Shown here: positions 53,031 through 62,037 of the stretch, one piece after another | How the letters are laid out: the number at the start of each line of letters is the position of its first letter | How positions within the stretch are numbered: position 1 is the first letter of the stretch | Assembly: GCA_965249955.1 (NCBI GenBank) | Contig: OZ252261.1 | Coordinates: 1,922,001 to 1,986,000 of the forward strand | Reading direction: 5' to 3' | From: SB11 sp965249955 | GTDB taxonomy: Bacteria; Bacteroidota; Bacteroidia; UBA8524 | DNA: 64,000 bases | Made by a program: the position numbers and the translations under genes | Notes under the pieces: generated by a model | Database searches by the model: none | Told to the model about the DNA's origin: nothing | The model's input: the letters and a program-made list of their open reading frames with translations, nothing else

Positions 53031-54329
53031 CTAAAAGTCTTTCACATCCAAATCATCAACAAACCACTGTTTAAGGCGGTTAAGGAAGTTTTTGCGTTGC
53101 AATTCATCCTTCATTTGTTTGTGTTTCTCTTTTATGGCTTCCTCTGTTTTCACTTCGGGTGTATTGGTGTCTTTATTGTCTGATTTTAAACCTTTAATCA
53201 CCAAGCCTATACCGGTGGCATACATGGGGCTTTTAACTTCCTCTACCATGCCTTTGGCAAGGTGCTCGTTGGGGTAGCCAACGCGGGCATCAAGTCCTGT
53301 AACGTATTCGGCCAAGTGGGTAACGTGTTTTAGTTGCGCACCACCACCTGTTATTACCACTCCACCTATAAGTTTTTTCTCAACACCACTGTTTTTAATC
53401 TCGCAGTATACCAGTTCAAAAATCTCTTCAACACGGGCTTGAATAATTTTTGCCAAGTTGCGTACCGAAATTTCTTTAGGGTCGCGACCACGTAGGCCGG
53501 GTATTGATATTATCTCGTTGGCTTTGGTTTCTTCCCAAAGTGCCGATCCAAATTTTACTTTTAACAATTCGGCATGGTCGCGCAATACGTTGCAACCTTC
53601 TTTTATATCTTCGGTGATAATGTTGCCACCGTAAGGTATTACCGCGGTGTGGCGGATAATGCCGTCGTGAAAAATGGCTATATCAGTTGTTCCACCTCCA
53701 ATATCTACCAAGCAAACACCTGCATCTAGCTCTTCGGGGCTAAGCACCGAGTCGGCAGAGGCAAGGGGTTCTAATATCAAATCAGAGGTTTCTAAACCTG
53801 CTAATTGTACGCATTTGTATATGTTACGCGCAGCGGTTACCTGTGCTGTAATTACATGAAAATTTCCTTCTAGTCGAATGCCCGACATACCCACAGGGTC
53901 TTTAATACCAGGCTCGTTATCCACAGTGTATTCTTGTGGTAAAACATGAATTATTTCCTCGCCGGGGTTAAGGGCAAGTTTATACATATCGCCTTCCAAC
54001 TTGCCAAGGTCGTTCATGTCTATTTCAGTATCAATAGAGTTTCGTACAACTAAACCTCTGTGTTGACGGCTTTTTATATGCTGCCCTGCAATACCTACGT
54101 GTACTTTACGAACGTCTACTCCTGATTTGTCAGAAGCCTCGTTAACTGCCTTTGTTATTGCCTCTACGGTTTTGTTGATGTTAGTAACTACACCGCGTGT
54201 AACCCCATGCGAATCGGCTTTGCCCATTCCCAAAACGTCAATCTTTCCGTACTCATTGTAGCGACCCACAATGGCGCAAACCTTTGTGGTACCTATATCT
54301 AAGCCAACTATTATTTTCCCGTTGTGCAT
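53031..54329 (-). CDS. ftsA: Cell division protein FtsA
   Basis: 432 residues, actin-like ATPase that ties FtsZ to the membrane. Phosphate 1 VGLDIGTTKVCAIVG near 7, 1C subdomain with RKVHVGIAGQHIKSRQHRG, phosphate 2 CLVDIGGGTTDIAIFHDG near 205, adenosine motif GGVVITGGGAQLKHV near 320. The C-terminus (FLNRLKQWFVDDLDVKDF) ends in an amphipathic helix for membrane binding. It follows ftsQ by 36 nt. Confidence 0.97.
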   Translation of the reverse strand: MHNGKIIVGLDIGTTKVCAIVGRYNEYGKIDVLGMGKADSHGVTRGVVTNINKTVEAITKAVNEASDKSGVDVRKVHVGIAGQHIKSRQHRGLVVRNSIDTEIDMNDLGKLEGDMYKLALNPGEEIIHVLPQEYTVDNEPGIKDPVGMSGIRLEGNFHVITAQVTAARNIYKCVQLAGLETSDLILEPLASADSVLSPEELDAGVCLVDIGGGTTDIAIFHDGIIRHTAVIPYGGNIITEDIKEGCNVLRDHAELLKVKFGSALWEETKANEIISIPGLRGRDPKEISVRNLAKIIQARVEEIFELVYCEIKNSGVEKKLIGGVVITGGGAQLKHVTHLAEYVTGLDARVGYPNEHLAKGMVEEVKSPMYATGIGLVIKGLKSDNKDTNTPEVKTEEAIKEKHKQMKDELQRKNFLNRLKQWFVDDLDVKDF

Positions 54330-54365
54330 ACTCCTTCAATATTACTTTTTATTCCTATGTTATAC

Positions 54366-55145
54366 TTACCATTTTTCGCACACAATTTGCCCTGTGTACT
54401 TTAAATTAATCACTTTGTATTTATCCCACCCTACTTTGTTTAAACCTTTTTTATAAAATATTTTTAAGTGTTTAAGTTTTTCCTCCAGTCTGCTTGCATC
54501 GCCTAATAAAACCCTATGTTCTGCCACAACGGGTATTAGTATCAATTCGCCTTTACTATCCACAATTATTTGCTCTATCATGGCTTGCCAAAAGGGTTTA
54601 TCGTGTATGTATTTGCACAAAGCGTATACATTTTTGGCGGCAACAGTGCTAATGGTATCGTGTATTTTACGTATGGGCTCGTTTATTTTGCCTGTGGCCA
54701 CAGGTACTTGTGCAGCATAGTTATCGGATAATGGCATTTTTACGCCCTCGTCGTCTATATAAAAACCTGTGCCGTTGTTTTTGGCTATGCGCACTATTGG
54801 GTTGCGTTGCCATACTTCTACCCTTAGGTTTCCTTCTATATCAATAAATACTTCTGCCTCTTTTATAAATGGGTTCAATTCTAATTTATCTTCAAGCTCG
54901 CCAATATTAAACTCTATAACGGGTTTACCTTTTAATGCGTTTTCACCTTGCCCTGCTGTTACCGAGCGTACTATATCATCACGCGTGATAAAAAAGTCTT
55001 TAGTATCGGGTAGTATCACTACCTCCAACGATTTACAGCGCATTTGCTCCTGTTCGTGTCCTGCAAAAGACAACGAAGCCATTAGGGTGATAACTAATAC
55101 CCCCCAAATAGCATAGTTTAATAATATTTTCCATCTTGGTTTCAT
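54366..55145 (-). CDS. ftsQ: Cell division protein FtsQ/DivIB
   Basis: 259 residues. Short cytosolic start, one membrane helix (ILLNYAIWGVLVITLMASLS), then a POTRA domain (ITRDDIVRSVTAGQGENALK, LEDKLELNPFIKEAEVFID) and a beta domain (RVEVWQRNPIVRIAKNNGTG, YIDDEGVKMPLS). It bridges early and late division proteins. The start overlaps murC by 4 nt. Confidence 0.92.
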   Translation of the reverse strand: MKPRWKILLNYAIWGVLVITLMASLSFAGHEQEQMRCKSLEVVILPDTKDFFITRDDIVRSVTAGQGENALKGKPVIEFNIGELEDKLELNPFIKEAEVFIDIEGNLRVEVWQRNPIVRIAKNNGTGFYIDDEGVKMPLSDNYAAQVPVATGKINEPIRKIHDTISTVAAKNVYALCKYIHDKPFWQAMIEQIIVDSKGELILIPVVAEHRVLLGDASRLEEKLKHLKIFYKKGLNKVGWDKYKVINLKYTGQIVCEKW

Positions 55146-56521
55146 GCCGTAAACTGTTGTTTTAGGGGTTGTACCAATTGGTCTATATCGCCCGCGCCAA
55201 GTGTAAGCAATACTTGTGTGGGTGTGTTATTTATAACTGATAATAATTGCTGTTTAGTGCACAGGGTTTTATTGTCAATAGTTATTTTATCAAAAATCAG
55301 TTGTGATGTAACACCATCAATAGGTAGTTCTCTAGCGGGGTATATATCCAGCAGCACTACTTCGTCAAGCAGGCTAAGGCTTTTAGCAAAACCTTCGGCA
55401 AAATCACGGGTACGACTGTATAAATGTGGCTGAAAAATGCCTTTTATTTTTTTATCAGGATATAATTGCCTTGCCGATTTAATAGCGGCTTCCAGTTCGG
55501 TAGGGTGGTGTGCATAGTCGTCTATATACACCATATCATCGGTTTTTATAATGTACTCAAACCTGCGTTTTACACCTGCAAATGAGGCTAACCCACTGCG
55601 CAATTTTTCTTCGCTCACACCCATTTGTGTGGCTATTGAGGCGGCTGCCACAGCGTTCTCAACATTGTGTATGCCGGGCATACCCAGTTTTAATTGGGCT
55701 ATAGTGTTGTGTGGGGTTATTAAATCGAAATAATAATCGCCGTTATCAATACTAATATTTGCGGCACGGTAATGCGCACCGTTTTCTATGCCGTACTTGT
55801 GTAAGGTAATGTCTTCTAACTCTGCATGAAAGGGTTGTCCGTATCTGACGTATAATGTGCCGTCTGCTACTACCTTTTTGGCAAACAGGTGAAATGAGTC
55901 CAAAAGGCTACTATGTTCGCCATAAATATCCAAATGGTCGGCATCCATAGAGGTGATAACCGCAATATTGGGCGAAAGATGCAGGAATGATCTATCAAAC
56001 TCATCGGCTTCGGTTACGGTAATGGTTTCACCCTCACCATCGGGCAGTATAAAGTTGGAGTTAAAGTTGGCCGAAAGACCGCCCAAAAATGCACCACAGT
56101 TTAGCCCTGCATGGCGCAGCAAATAAGCCACCATACACGATGTTGTGGTTTTTCCGTGTGTACCGCCTACGGCTATAGTAAAGGTTTCACGGGTTACCAA
56201 GCCCAGTACTTCGGCACGTTTGTATAGTGTGTATCCTTTATCTCTAAAATAATTTAGTTCGGTATGGGTTTGGGGTACAGCAGGGGTGTAAACAATAACG
56301 CTTTGCGCGGGGTTGTTTATCACTTCACCATCAACAGCGGCAATATCATCAGTATAGTGTATAGGTATGCCTTCGGCCTCTAATTGGCGGGTTAGGGTAG
56401 AGGCTACTCGGTCGTATCCGCTAACATTTTTACCCAGTACTTTAAAATACCGTGCCAATGCGCTCATGCCAATGCCGCCTACTCCTATAAAATATATATT
56501 TTGTACCCCGCTTAGGTTCAT
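55142..56521 (-). CDS. murC: UDP-N-acetylmuramate-L-alanine ligase MurC
   Basis: 459 residues. Rossmann motif GVGGIGMSALARYFKVLG, ATP loop GGTHGKTTTSCMVAYLL, TEADEFDRSFLHL, DADHLDIYG and DDYAHHPTELEAAI. It adds L-Ala to UDP-MurNAc, the first cytoplasmic peptide step of peptidoglycan. Coupled to ftsQ; 16 nt after murG. Confidence 0.97.
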   Translation of the reverse strand: MNLSGVQNIYFIGVGGIGMSALARYFKVLGKNVSGYDRVASTLTRQLEAEGIPIHYTDDIAAVDGEVINNPAQSVIVYTPAVPQTHTELNYFRDKGYTLYKRAEVLGLVTRETFTIAVGGTHGKTTTSCMVAYLLRHAGLNCGAFLGGLSANFNSNFILPDGEGETITVTEADEFDRSFLHLSPNIAVITSMDADHLDIYGEHSSLLDSFHLFAKKVVADGTLYVRYGQPFHAELEDITLHKYGIENGAHYRAANISIDNGDYYFDLITPHNTIAQLKLGMPGIHNVENAVAAASIATQMGVSEEKLRSGLASFAGVKRRFEYIIKTDDMVYIDDYAHHPTELEAAIKSARQLYPDKKIKGIFQPHLYSRTRDFAEGFAKSLSLLDEVVLLDIYPARELPIDGVTSQLIFDKITIDNKTLCTKQQLLSVINNTPTQVLLTLGAGDIDQLVQPLKQQFTA

Positions 56522-56537
56522 GTATTTGGTTTGCTTT

Positions 56538-57644
56538 TTATATCTCTTTGTTGTGTGATTGTATTACTTTTTCCACTTCATCAACAATGCTTTTTGTGGC
56601 ATTAGGTTTTGCCATGTCTTTTATGTTTGTGCTTAGTTGTATGCGACGGTCAGCATCGTTCATTAGTGCCAGTATATCGCCCAAAAGCACATTTTTTGCG
56701 TCTTTATCTTTTACCAATAATGCTGCGCGTTTTTCTAGCAAGGCTTGTGCATTTTTGGTTTGATGGTCTTCGGCCACGTTGGGAGAAGGCACTAAAATGC
56801 AAGGCTTACCGGTGATGCACAATTCGGCAATGGAAAGCGCTCCCGCGCGTGATATTACTATATCGGCAACTGCATAAGCCAAATCCATGCGGTTGATAAA
56901 GTCGTGTATTTTTACAGTATCGCTATTTTTATGTTGTACTTTACTGTAGTAATATTTACCTGTTTGCCATACCAATTGAATGTCTTTATCCTGTAGTTTA
57001 TCCAGTCCACCTTCTATCACCATATTAATGGTGCGCGCGCCTAGGCTGCCACCTATAACCAATACGGTTTTTTTATCAGGATTAAGACCAAAGTATTTAA
57101 AGGCTTCTTCTCGCTTATTTGATATATCTAAAAGATCTTCCCGAACAGGGTTGCCCGTAACAACCAGTTTTTGTGCAGGGAAGTATTTATCCATGCCTTC
57201 AAAGGCTACACAAATAGCTGTTGCTCTTTTAGCCAGTAGTTTGTTGGTAACACCGGCATAGCTGTTTTGCTCTTGTATTAGTGTGGGCACATCCATTTGT
57301 GCGGCCATGTATAGGGTAGGGGCACTGGCGTAACCGCCAACACCTATGGCTATATTGGGTTTAAAATCTTTTATTATTTTGTGTGCCTGCCAAAGGCTTT
57401 TTACCAATTTGTAGGGAAGTAGGGCGTTGCGCCAATCAATTTTGCGCTGTATACCGGCTATATCCAGACCAACAATTTTAAAGCCTGCTTGGGGCACTTT
57501 TTCCATTTCCATGCGGCCTTTTGCACCCACAAATAGTATTTCTATATCGGGGTATATTTTTTGCAGGTATTTGGCAATGGATACGGCAGGAAATATATGT
57601 CCGCCCGTGCCACCACCTGATATTATAACTTTAAGCGGTTGCAA
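56538..57644 (-). CDS. murG: UDP-GlcNAc:lipid I transferase MurG
   Basis: 368 residues, GT-B glycosyltransferase making lipid II at the inner membrane. N-terminal ISGGGTGGHIFPAVSIA, VGGYASAP, LIQEQNSYAGVTN; C-terminal VIGGSLGARTIN and DIVISRAGALSIAELCITGK. Its 5' end overlaps the ftsW 3' end by 14 nt. Confidence 0.97.
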   Translation of the reverse strand: MQPLKVIISGGGTGGHIFPAVSIAKYLQKIYPDIEILFVGAKGRMEMEKVPQAGFKIVGLDIAGIQRKIDWRNALLPYKLVKSLWQAHKIIKDFKPNIAIGVGGYASAPTLYMAAQMDVPTLIQEQNSYAGVTNKLLAKRATAICVAFEGMDKYFPAQKLVVTGNPVREDLLDISNKREEAFKYFGLNPDKKTVLVIGGSLGARTINMVIEGGLDKLQDKDIQLVWQTGKYYYSKVQHKNSDTVKIHDFINRMDLAYAVADIVISRAGALSIAELCITGKPCILVPSPNVAEDHQTKNAQALLEKRAALLVKDKDAKNVLLGDILALMNDADRRIQLSTNIKDMAKPNATKSIVDEVEKVIQSHNKEI

Positions 57645-58839
57645 CTTCGCCTCCTTCCTGTGTTTCTTCGCCGTTTTCTTGTTCTTCTATATTTCGGCTT
57701 ACACTTAGTATTATTCCTAATGAAATACTGGTAAATATAAGTGATGTACCGCCCATACTTACTAATGGTAGGGGTAAACCAGTTACAGGGAATATATTAA
57801 CGGCTACACCCATATTTATAAAGGCTTGAATTACTAAACTAAAACTTAATCCAACGGCAAGTAGCGCGCCGAAGGCGCGCGGACTCTTTATTACAATGCG
57901 TACGCACCGAAAGAGTAGAACGAGGTAGAGCAAGACTATAAACATACCTCCTATTAGTCCATATTCTTCTAATATTATAGCAAAAACAAAATCTGAAAAG
58001 GGGTTGGGTAAAAAGTTACGCTGTGTACTGTTGCCCGGCCCTTTACCAAACAAACCGCCCGATGCTATGGCTATTTTGCCTTGCACTACGTGGTAATTGG
58101 CTACTAAAGCCTCGCGTTCGTCCATGTTTTCGCGGCCTTGCGTAAAGCCTTCTACACGGCTTTTCCAGGTAGATAAACGGGCAAATTTATTTATGGCATC
58201 GTCGGGCAGGGTTAGTGCCAGTGTTACCAGCAGCGTGGCGGCTATTACCCCTGCGCCTACCACCAATAGTATGTGCTTAAAGGCTATACGGCCTATAAAC
58301 ATTAGCAACAAACAGGTAGCAAATAATACCAGCGCAGTAGAAAGGTTGGCGGGCATTATCAGTGCACATATTAGTGCTATGGTGATGGTGAGTGGAAGGA
58401 ATGATTTGCGAAAATCTTTTATCTCATCCTGACGTTTTGAAAGGAAACGGGCTACGTACATTATTAGCCCCAGTTTAGCCAAATCGGATGTTTGGAAGGT
58501 GAAGCCAATTACGGGCAAGGTTATCCAACGACGTGCCGAGTTGATTTCTGTACCAAAAAACAGGGTATAGGGCAGTAGCAGAAACGACAACACCAAAAAT
58601 ATTTGGGCTATACGCGAGTAGTATTTGTAGTTGATTAAGTGGCTTACATACATTAACACCAAGCCAAATAACAGAAACGACAGGTGTTTGAAGAGGTAAA
58701 ACTCTGTATTACCGCCTTGGTTTTTATAGGCTAATGTACCGGTGGAGCTGTACACAGCCAAAATACCGAACATGGATAGCAGTATTATTACTGCCCATAT
58801 TACGGCATCTCCTTTAGTCCATTTAAAAAGCCAGTTCAT
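57631..58839 (-). CDS. ftsW: FtsW/RodA family septal glycosyltransferase
   Basis: 402 residues, about ten membrane helices. SEDS-family signatures: SARRWITLPVIGFTFQTSDL, GPGNSTQRNFLPNPFSDFVF and LPLVSMGGTSLIFTSISLG near the C-terminus. It polymerises lipid II at the septum together with FtsI; its place beside murG and murD favours FtsW over RodA. The tail is acidic (ENGEETQEGGEVATA). Confidence 0.95.
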   Translation of the reverse strand: MNWLFKWTKGDAVIWAVIILLSMFGILAVYSSTGTLAYKNQGGNTEFYLFKHLSFLLFGLVLMYVSHLINYKYYSRIAQIFLVLSFLLLPYTLFFGTEINSARRWITLPVIGFTFQTSDLAKLGLIMYVARFLSKRQDEIKDFRKSFLPLTITIALICALIMPANLSTALVLFATCLLLMFIGRIAFKHILLVVGAGVIAATLLVTLALTLPDDAINKFARLSTWKSRVEGFTQGRENMDEREALVANYHVVQGKIAIASGGLFGKGPGNSTQRNFLPNPFSDFVFAIILEEYGLIGGMFIVLLYLVLLFRCVRIVIKSPRAFGALLAVGLSFSLVIQAFINMGVAVNIFPVTGLPLPLVSMGGTSLIFTSISLGIILSVSRNIEEQENGEETQEGGEVATA

Positions 58840-59191
58840 TTTTGTTGTGTTTTTGCTTTTGGCAATTAGCCTTAGCTTTATTTTTCTTATACTCTTTTCA
58901 TTAGCACATTAGCGTATTGTCTAATCGGCTAATTTTTATGTTTCGTCTGCTGCCATACTTTGGCTTCGCTCAATATAACGTTCACCGCACTCCTTCGACT
59001 TCGCTCAGGATGACAACCACACTATTCAAGTCTCTTCTTATTGTCTTTGTCTTTACCTCTTTTCATTAGCACATTAGCATATTGACTAATTAGCTAATTC
59101 TCTTTTGTTTTTGCATACTCGCACACTAATCTCTATCCGCTAATTTGAAAATCAACAAACCAAAAATCATTTATTATGCTTGTAGCAGGTG
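58840..59191. repeat. ftsW-murD gap with dispersed and direct repeats
   Basis: 352 nt without a gene inside the division cluster. Two ~43-bp direct repeats beginning CTCTTTTCATTAGCAC (58892-58934, 59057-59099) flank a CCTTCGACTTCGCTCAGGA repeat (58992-59022). No terminator or promoter stands out. Confidence 0.65.
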
Positions 59192-60538
59192 TTAAAGGTT
59201 TTTTACAAAACGCTTAAACTGCCTGCCTCTGTCTTCGTAGTTTTCGAATAAATCAAAGCTAGCACAAGCGGGTGATAGCATTACGGTATCGCCCTTTTCG
59301 GCCATTTTGTATGCTACGTGCACTGCTTCAGCCATTGATGTAGTGTTTACAATCATTTTCACGTCTTTGCTAAATGCTTCGTGTATTTTACGATTGTCTA
59401 CTCCAAGGCAAATAATTAGCTTCACCTTTTCGCGCACCAATGATTTTAGCATGGCGTAGTCGTTGCCTTTATCTACTCCGCCTGCTATCCAAATAATGGG
59501 GCGTTCTACACTCTCAAGCGCATACCAAGCCGAGTTTACATTGGTGGCTTTAGAGTCGTTGATAAAATCAATACCTCGCACTTTGCCTACGTTTTCAAGG
59601 CGATGCTCTACTGCCCTAAAATCGGTTAGGCTTTCGCGTATTACCTCTTTGCGAATGTTGAGGGCTTTAGCAATAATGGCCGAGGCCATGGTATTGTAAA
59701 TGTTGTGCTTGCCTTTCAGCGATAAATCTTCTATAAGCATAATAAATGGGTTTGGGTCGGTTTCGTCTAGTTTGATAATCATTTGGTTGCCCTCTAGCCA
59801 CGCGCCGTAGCTAAGGGTTTTGTATATGCTAAATGACAGCTTTCGGCCTTCGCCGTGCTGCTTGTTTAGGTTTTGCACCGTTATTTCATCATCGGCACAG
59901 TAAACAAATAGGTCGTCTTTTGTTTGGTTTTGGGTTATTCTAAATTTTGAATCGGCATAGTTTTGCAACTCGTAGCCGTAGCGGTCTAGGTGGTCGGGGG
60001 TTATATTGCACAACACCCCGTTGTTCATCCGTGCCGTGTAAGTATTATCCAGCTGAAAGCTGCTCAACTCCAACACATAATGCTCTCTATCGGTATTGGC
60101 TACTTGCCTTGCAAAACTTTGCCCTATGTTTCCTCCTAAACCTACATTAAGTCCAGCTTTTTGCAGTATGTGGTACAGCAGGCTTGTGGTGGTGGTTTTG
60201 CCGTTAGTGCCTGTAATACCGTGCAGCTGTGCAGTGGTATAACGCGCTGCAAATTCAATTTCTGAAATTACGGGTATACCTTTTTCTCTTAAAGTAACAA
60301 CCAAGGGTACACTATCAGGTATACCGGGGCTTTTTATCACTTCAGCAGCATTTAATATTAGTGCATTGGTGTGTTGGCCTTCTTCCCATGCCACACCAAT
60401 AGCATCAAGTTCGGCTTTGTATTTATCAGCAATGTTGCCTTTGTCCGAAACAAAAACATCAAAGCCTTTGGCCTTTGCCAATACTGCCGATCCTGTGCCG
60501 CTTTCGCCTGCGCCTAATATTACTATGCGTTGTGCCAA
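59192..60538 (-). CDS. murD: UDP-MurNAc-L-alanine:D-glutamate ligase MurD
   Basis: 448 residues. N-terminal RIVILGAGESGTGSAVLAKA, ATP loop GITGTNGKTTTTSLLYHIL, LELSSFQLD, NITPDHLDRYG, NDSKATNVNSAWYAL and IAGGVDKGNDY, LSPACASFDLFENYEDRG at the end. It adds D-Glu in peptidoglycan precursor synthesis. It starts 4 nt after mraY. Confidence 0.97.
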   Translation of the reverse strand: MAQRIVILGAGESGTGSAVLAKAKGFDVFVSDKGNIADKYKAELDAIGVAWEEGQHTNALILNAAEVIKSPGIPDSVPLVVTLREKGIPVISEIEFAARYTTAQLHGITGTNGKTTTTSLLYHILQKAGLNVGLGGNIGQSFARQVANTDREHYVLELSSFQLDNTYTARMNNGVLCNITPDHLDRYGYELQNYADSKFRITQNQTKDDLFVYCADDEITVQNLNKQHGEGRKLSFSIYKTLSYGAWLEGNQMIIKLDETDPNPFIMLIEDLSLKGKHNIYNTMASAIIAKALNIRKEVIRESLTDFRAVEHRLENVGKVRGIDFINDSKATNVNSAWYALESVERPIIWIAGGVDKGNDYAMLKSLVREKVKLIICLGVDNRKIHEAFSKDVKMIVNTTSMAEAVHVAYKMAEKGDTVMLSPACASFDLFENYEDRGRQFKRFVKNL

Positions 60539-60542
60539 GTGT

Positions 60543-61799
60543 TTATCGTAGTTTTAGGGTTATTATGGTGAAGATGGCCAGCAAAATGCCCACTATCCAA
60601 AATCGGGTTACTATTTTGGGCTCTGCATAGCCCAGTTTTTGGTAGTGGTGGTGTAGGGGCGACATTTTGAATATGCGCCGTCCTTCACCGTATTTCTTTT
60701 TGGTGTATTTAAAATAGGCTACTTGCAGCACTACGCTTAAATTTTCAACCAAGAATATGCCGCACAGTATGGGTATTAGTAGTTCTTTGCGAATGATGAT
60801 GGCCAAAACGGCTATAATACCTCCTAGTGATAAACTACCTGTATCGCCCATAAATACTTGCGCGGGGTTTGAGTTGTACCACAAGAAACCCACACAAGCA
60901 CCTACAAATGCACCTGCAAATATTACCAGCTCGCCAAGGTTGGGTATGTACATTATGTTGAGGTAATCGGCAAAAATCTTGTTGCCCGATACATAGGCCA
61001 ATACAGCCAGTGTAGTACCTATTATGGCGGATGTGCCCGAAGCCAAACCGTCTATCCCGTCGGTAAGGTTTGCTCCGTTTGATACTGCGGTGATAATTAG
61101 TATTACTATGGGTATATATATCAACCATGCCCATTTTTCATATCCGTCGCCCATCCATTTTAGCAGGCTGGCGTAGTCAAATTCACTTTCTTTAAAGAAG
61201 GGAACTGTTGTTTCTGTTGATTTTACATCGCGGGTATAATATTCTTTACCGCCTACGTTTTCTTTTTTAAACTCAGTAGGGTTTAGCCCTGCTTTTTCAA
61301 GTTCGGTAGCAGTATAGGCTTCGGTTACTACCACTGTGGGGTTAAAGTATAGTACTGAGCCTACTATAATGCCTACGCCAATTTGACCTAGTACTTTAAA
61401 CTTGCCGGCAAGCCCTTTTTTATCACGTTTAAATACTTTTATATAATCATCTAAAAAGCCAATTAAGCCCAACCACACCGTTACTACTACTATAAGTATG
61501 ATGTATATATTGGTTATTTTGGCGAAAAGAATGGTGGGAATAAGTATGGCTGCCAATATTATAAGCCCACCCATAGTAGGTGTGCCTTGTTTTTGAGCTT
61601 CGCCTTCTAAACCCAACTGGCGCACAGTTTCGGCTACTTGCCTGCGGTGCAGCATGGCAATAAGGCTTTTACCAAACAACAACGAGATAACCAACGACAG
61701 TATAACTGCCATTGATGCCCTAAAGGAGATGTATTGAAATACACCTGCACCGCTTAGGTGAAATTCTCGGTCTAAATAATCGAATAAGTAATAAAACAT
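60543..61799 (-). CDS. mraY: Phospho-N-acetylmuramoyl-pentapeptide transferase MraY
   Basis: 418 residues from ATG 61799 (MFYYLFDYLDREFHLSGAGV). It forms lipid I. Motifs: GTPTMGGLIILAA, LIGFLDDYIKVFKRDKKGL, NGANLTDGIDGLASG, GDTGSLSLGG and the HHHY region of MSPLHHHYQKLGY. A soluble insertion of about 65 residues after the fourth helix (YTATELEKAGLNPTEFKKEN and following) makes it longer than the ~360 of E. coli, as usual in this phylum. Confidence 0.97.
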   Translation of the reverse strand: MFYYLFDYLDREFHLSGAGVFQYISFRASMAVILSLVISLLFGKSLIAMLHRRQVAETVRQLGLEGEAQKQGTPTMGGLIILAAILIPTILFAKITNIYIILIVVVTVWLGLIGFLDDYIKVFKRDKKGLAGKFKVLGQIGVGIIVGSVLYFNPTVVVTEAYTATELEKAGLNPTEFKKENVGGKEYYTRDVKSTETTVPFFKESEFDYASLLKWMGDGYEKWAWLIYIPIVILIITAVSNGANLTDGIDGLASGTSAIIGTTLAVLAYVSGNKIFADYLNIMYIPNLGELVIFAGAFVGACVGFLWYNSNPAQVFMGDTGSLSLGGIIAVLAIIIRKELLIPILCGIFLVENLSVVLQVAYFKYTKKKYGEGRRIFKMSPLHHHYQKLGYAEPKIVTRFWIVGILLAIFTIITLKLR

Positions 61800-62037
61800 A
61801 TTTGCCTCGCTTAGGCCACCGCTACAATGTGCATATTTGCAAATGAGCAAATGTGCAAGTGCACCAATGGCAAGGTTTTTATTTGTTTTTCTGTTGTTTA
61901 ATTTTTTCTGCCGTAGTGGTTATGTATTTTCCCCAATACTCTTTTAATACTTGTGAGGCTGTTTAAAACCTCGTCGTCTATTTTCAAATCTGCATATCTG
62001 CACATTTTCTCATCTGCACATCTACATATTTCCTTGC
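61800..62037. other. murE-mraY spacer, no gene
   Basis: 238 nt, AT-rich, with degenerate GCACATTTGC/GCATATCTGC strings (61833-61865, 61984-62033). No coding or terminator signal seen. Confidence 0.5.

Noticed and set aside
52321..53034. Long open frame antisense to ftsZ
   Set aside because: A mirror of ftsZ codon structure; Ser/Pro-rich product without domain features.
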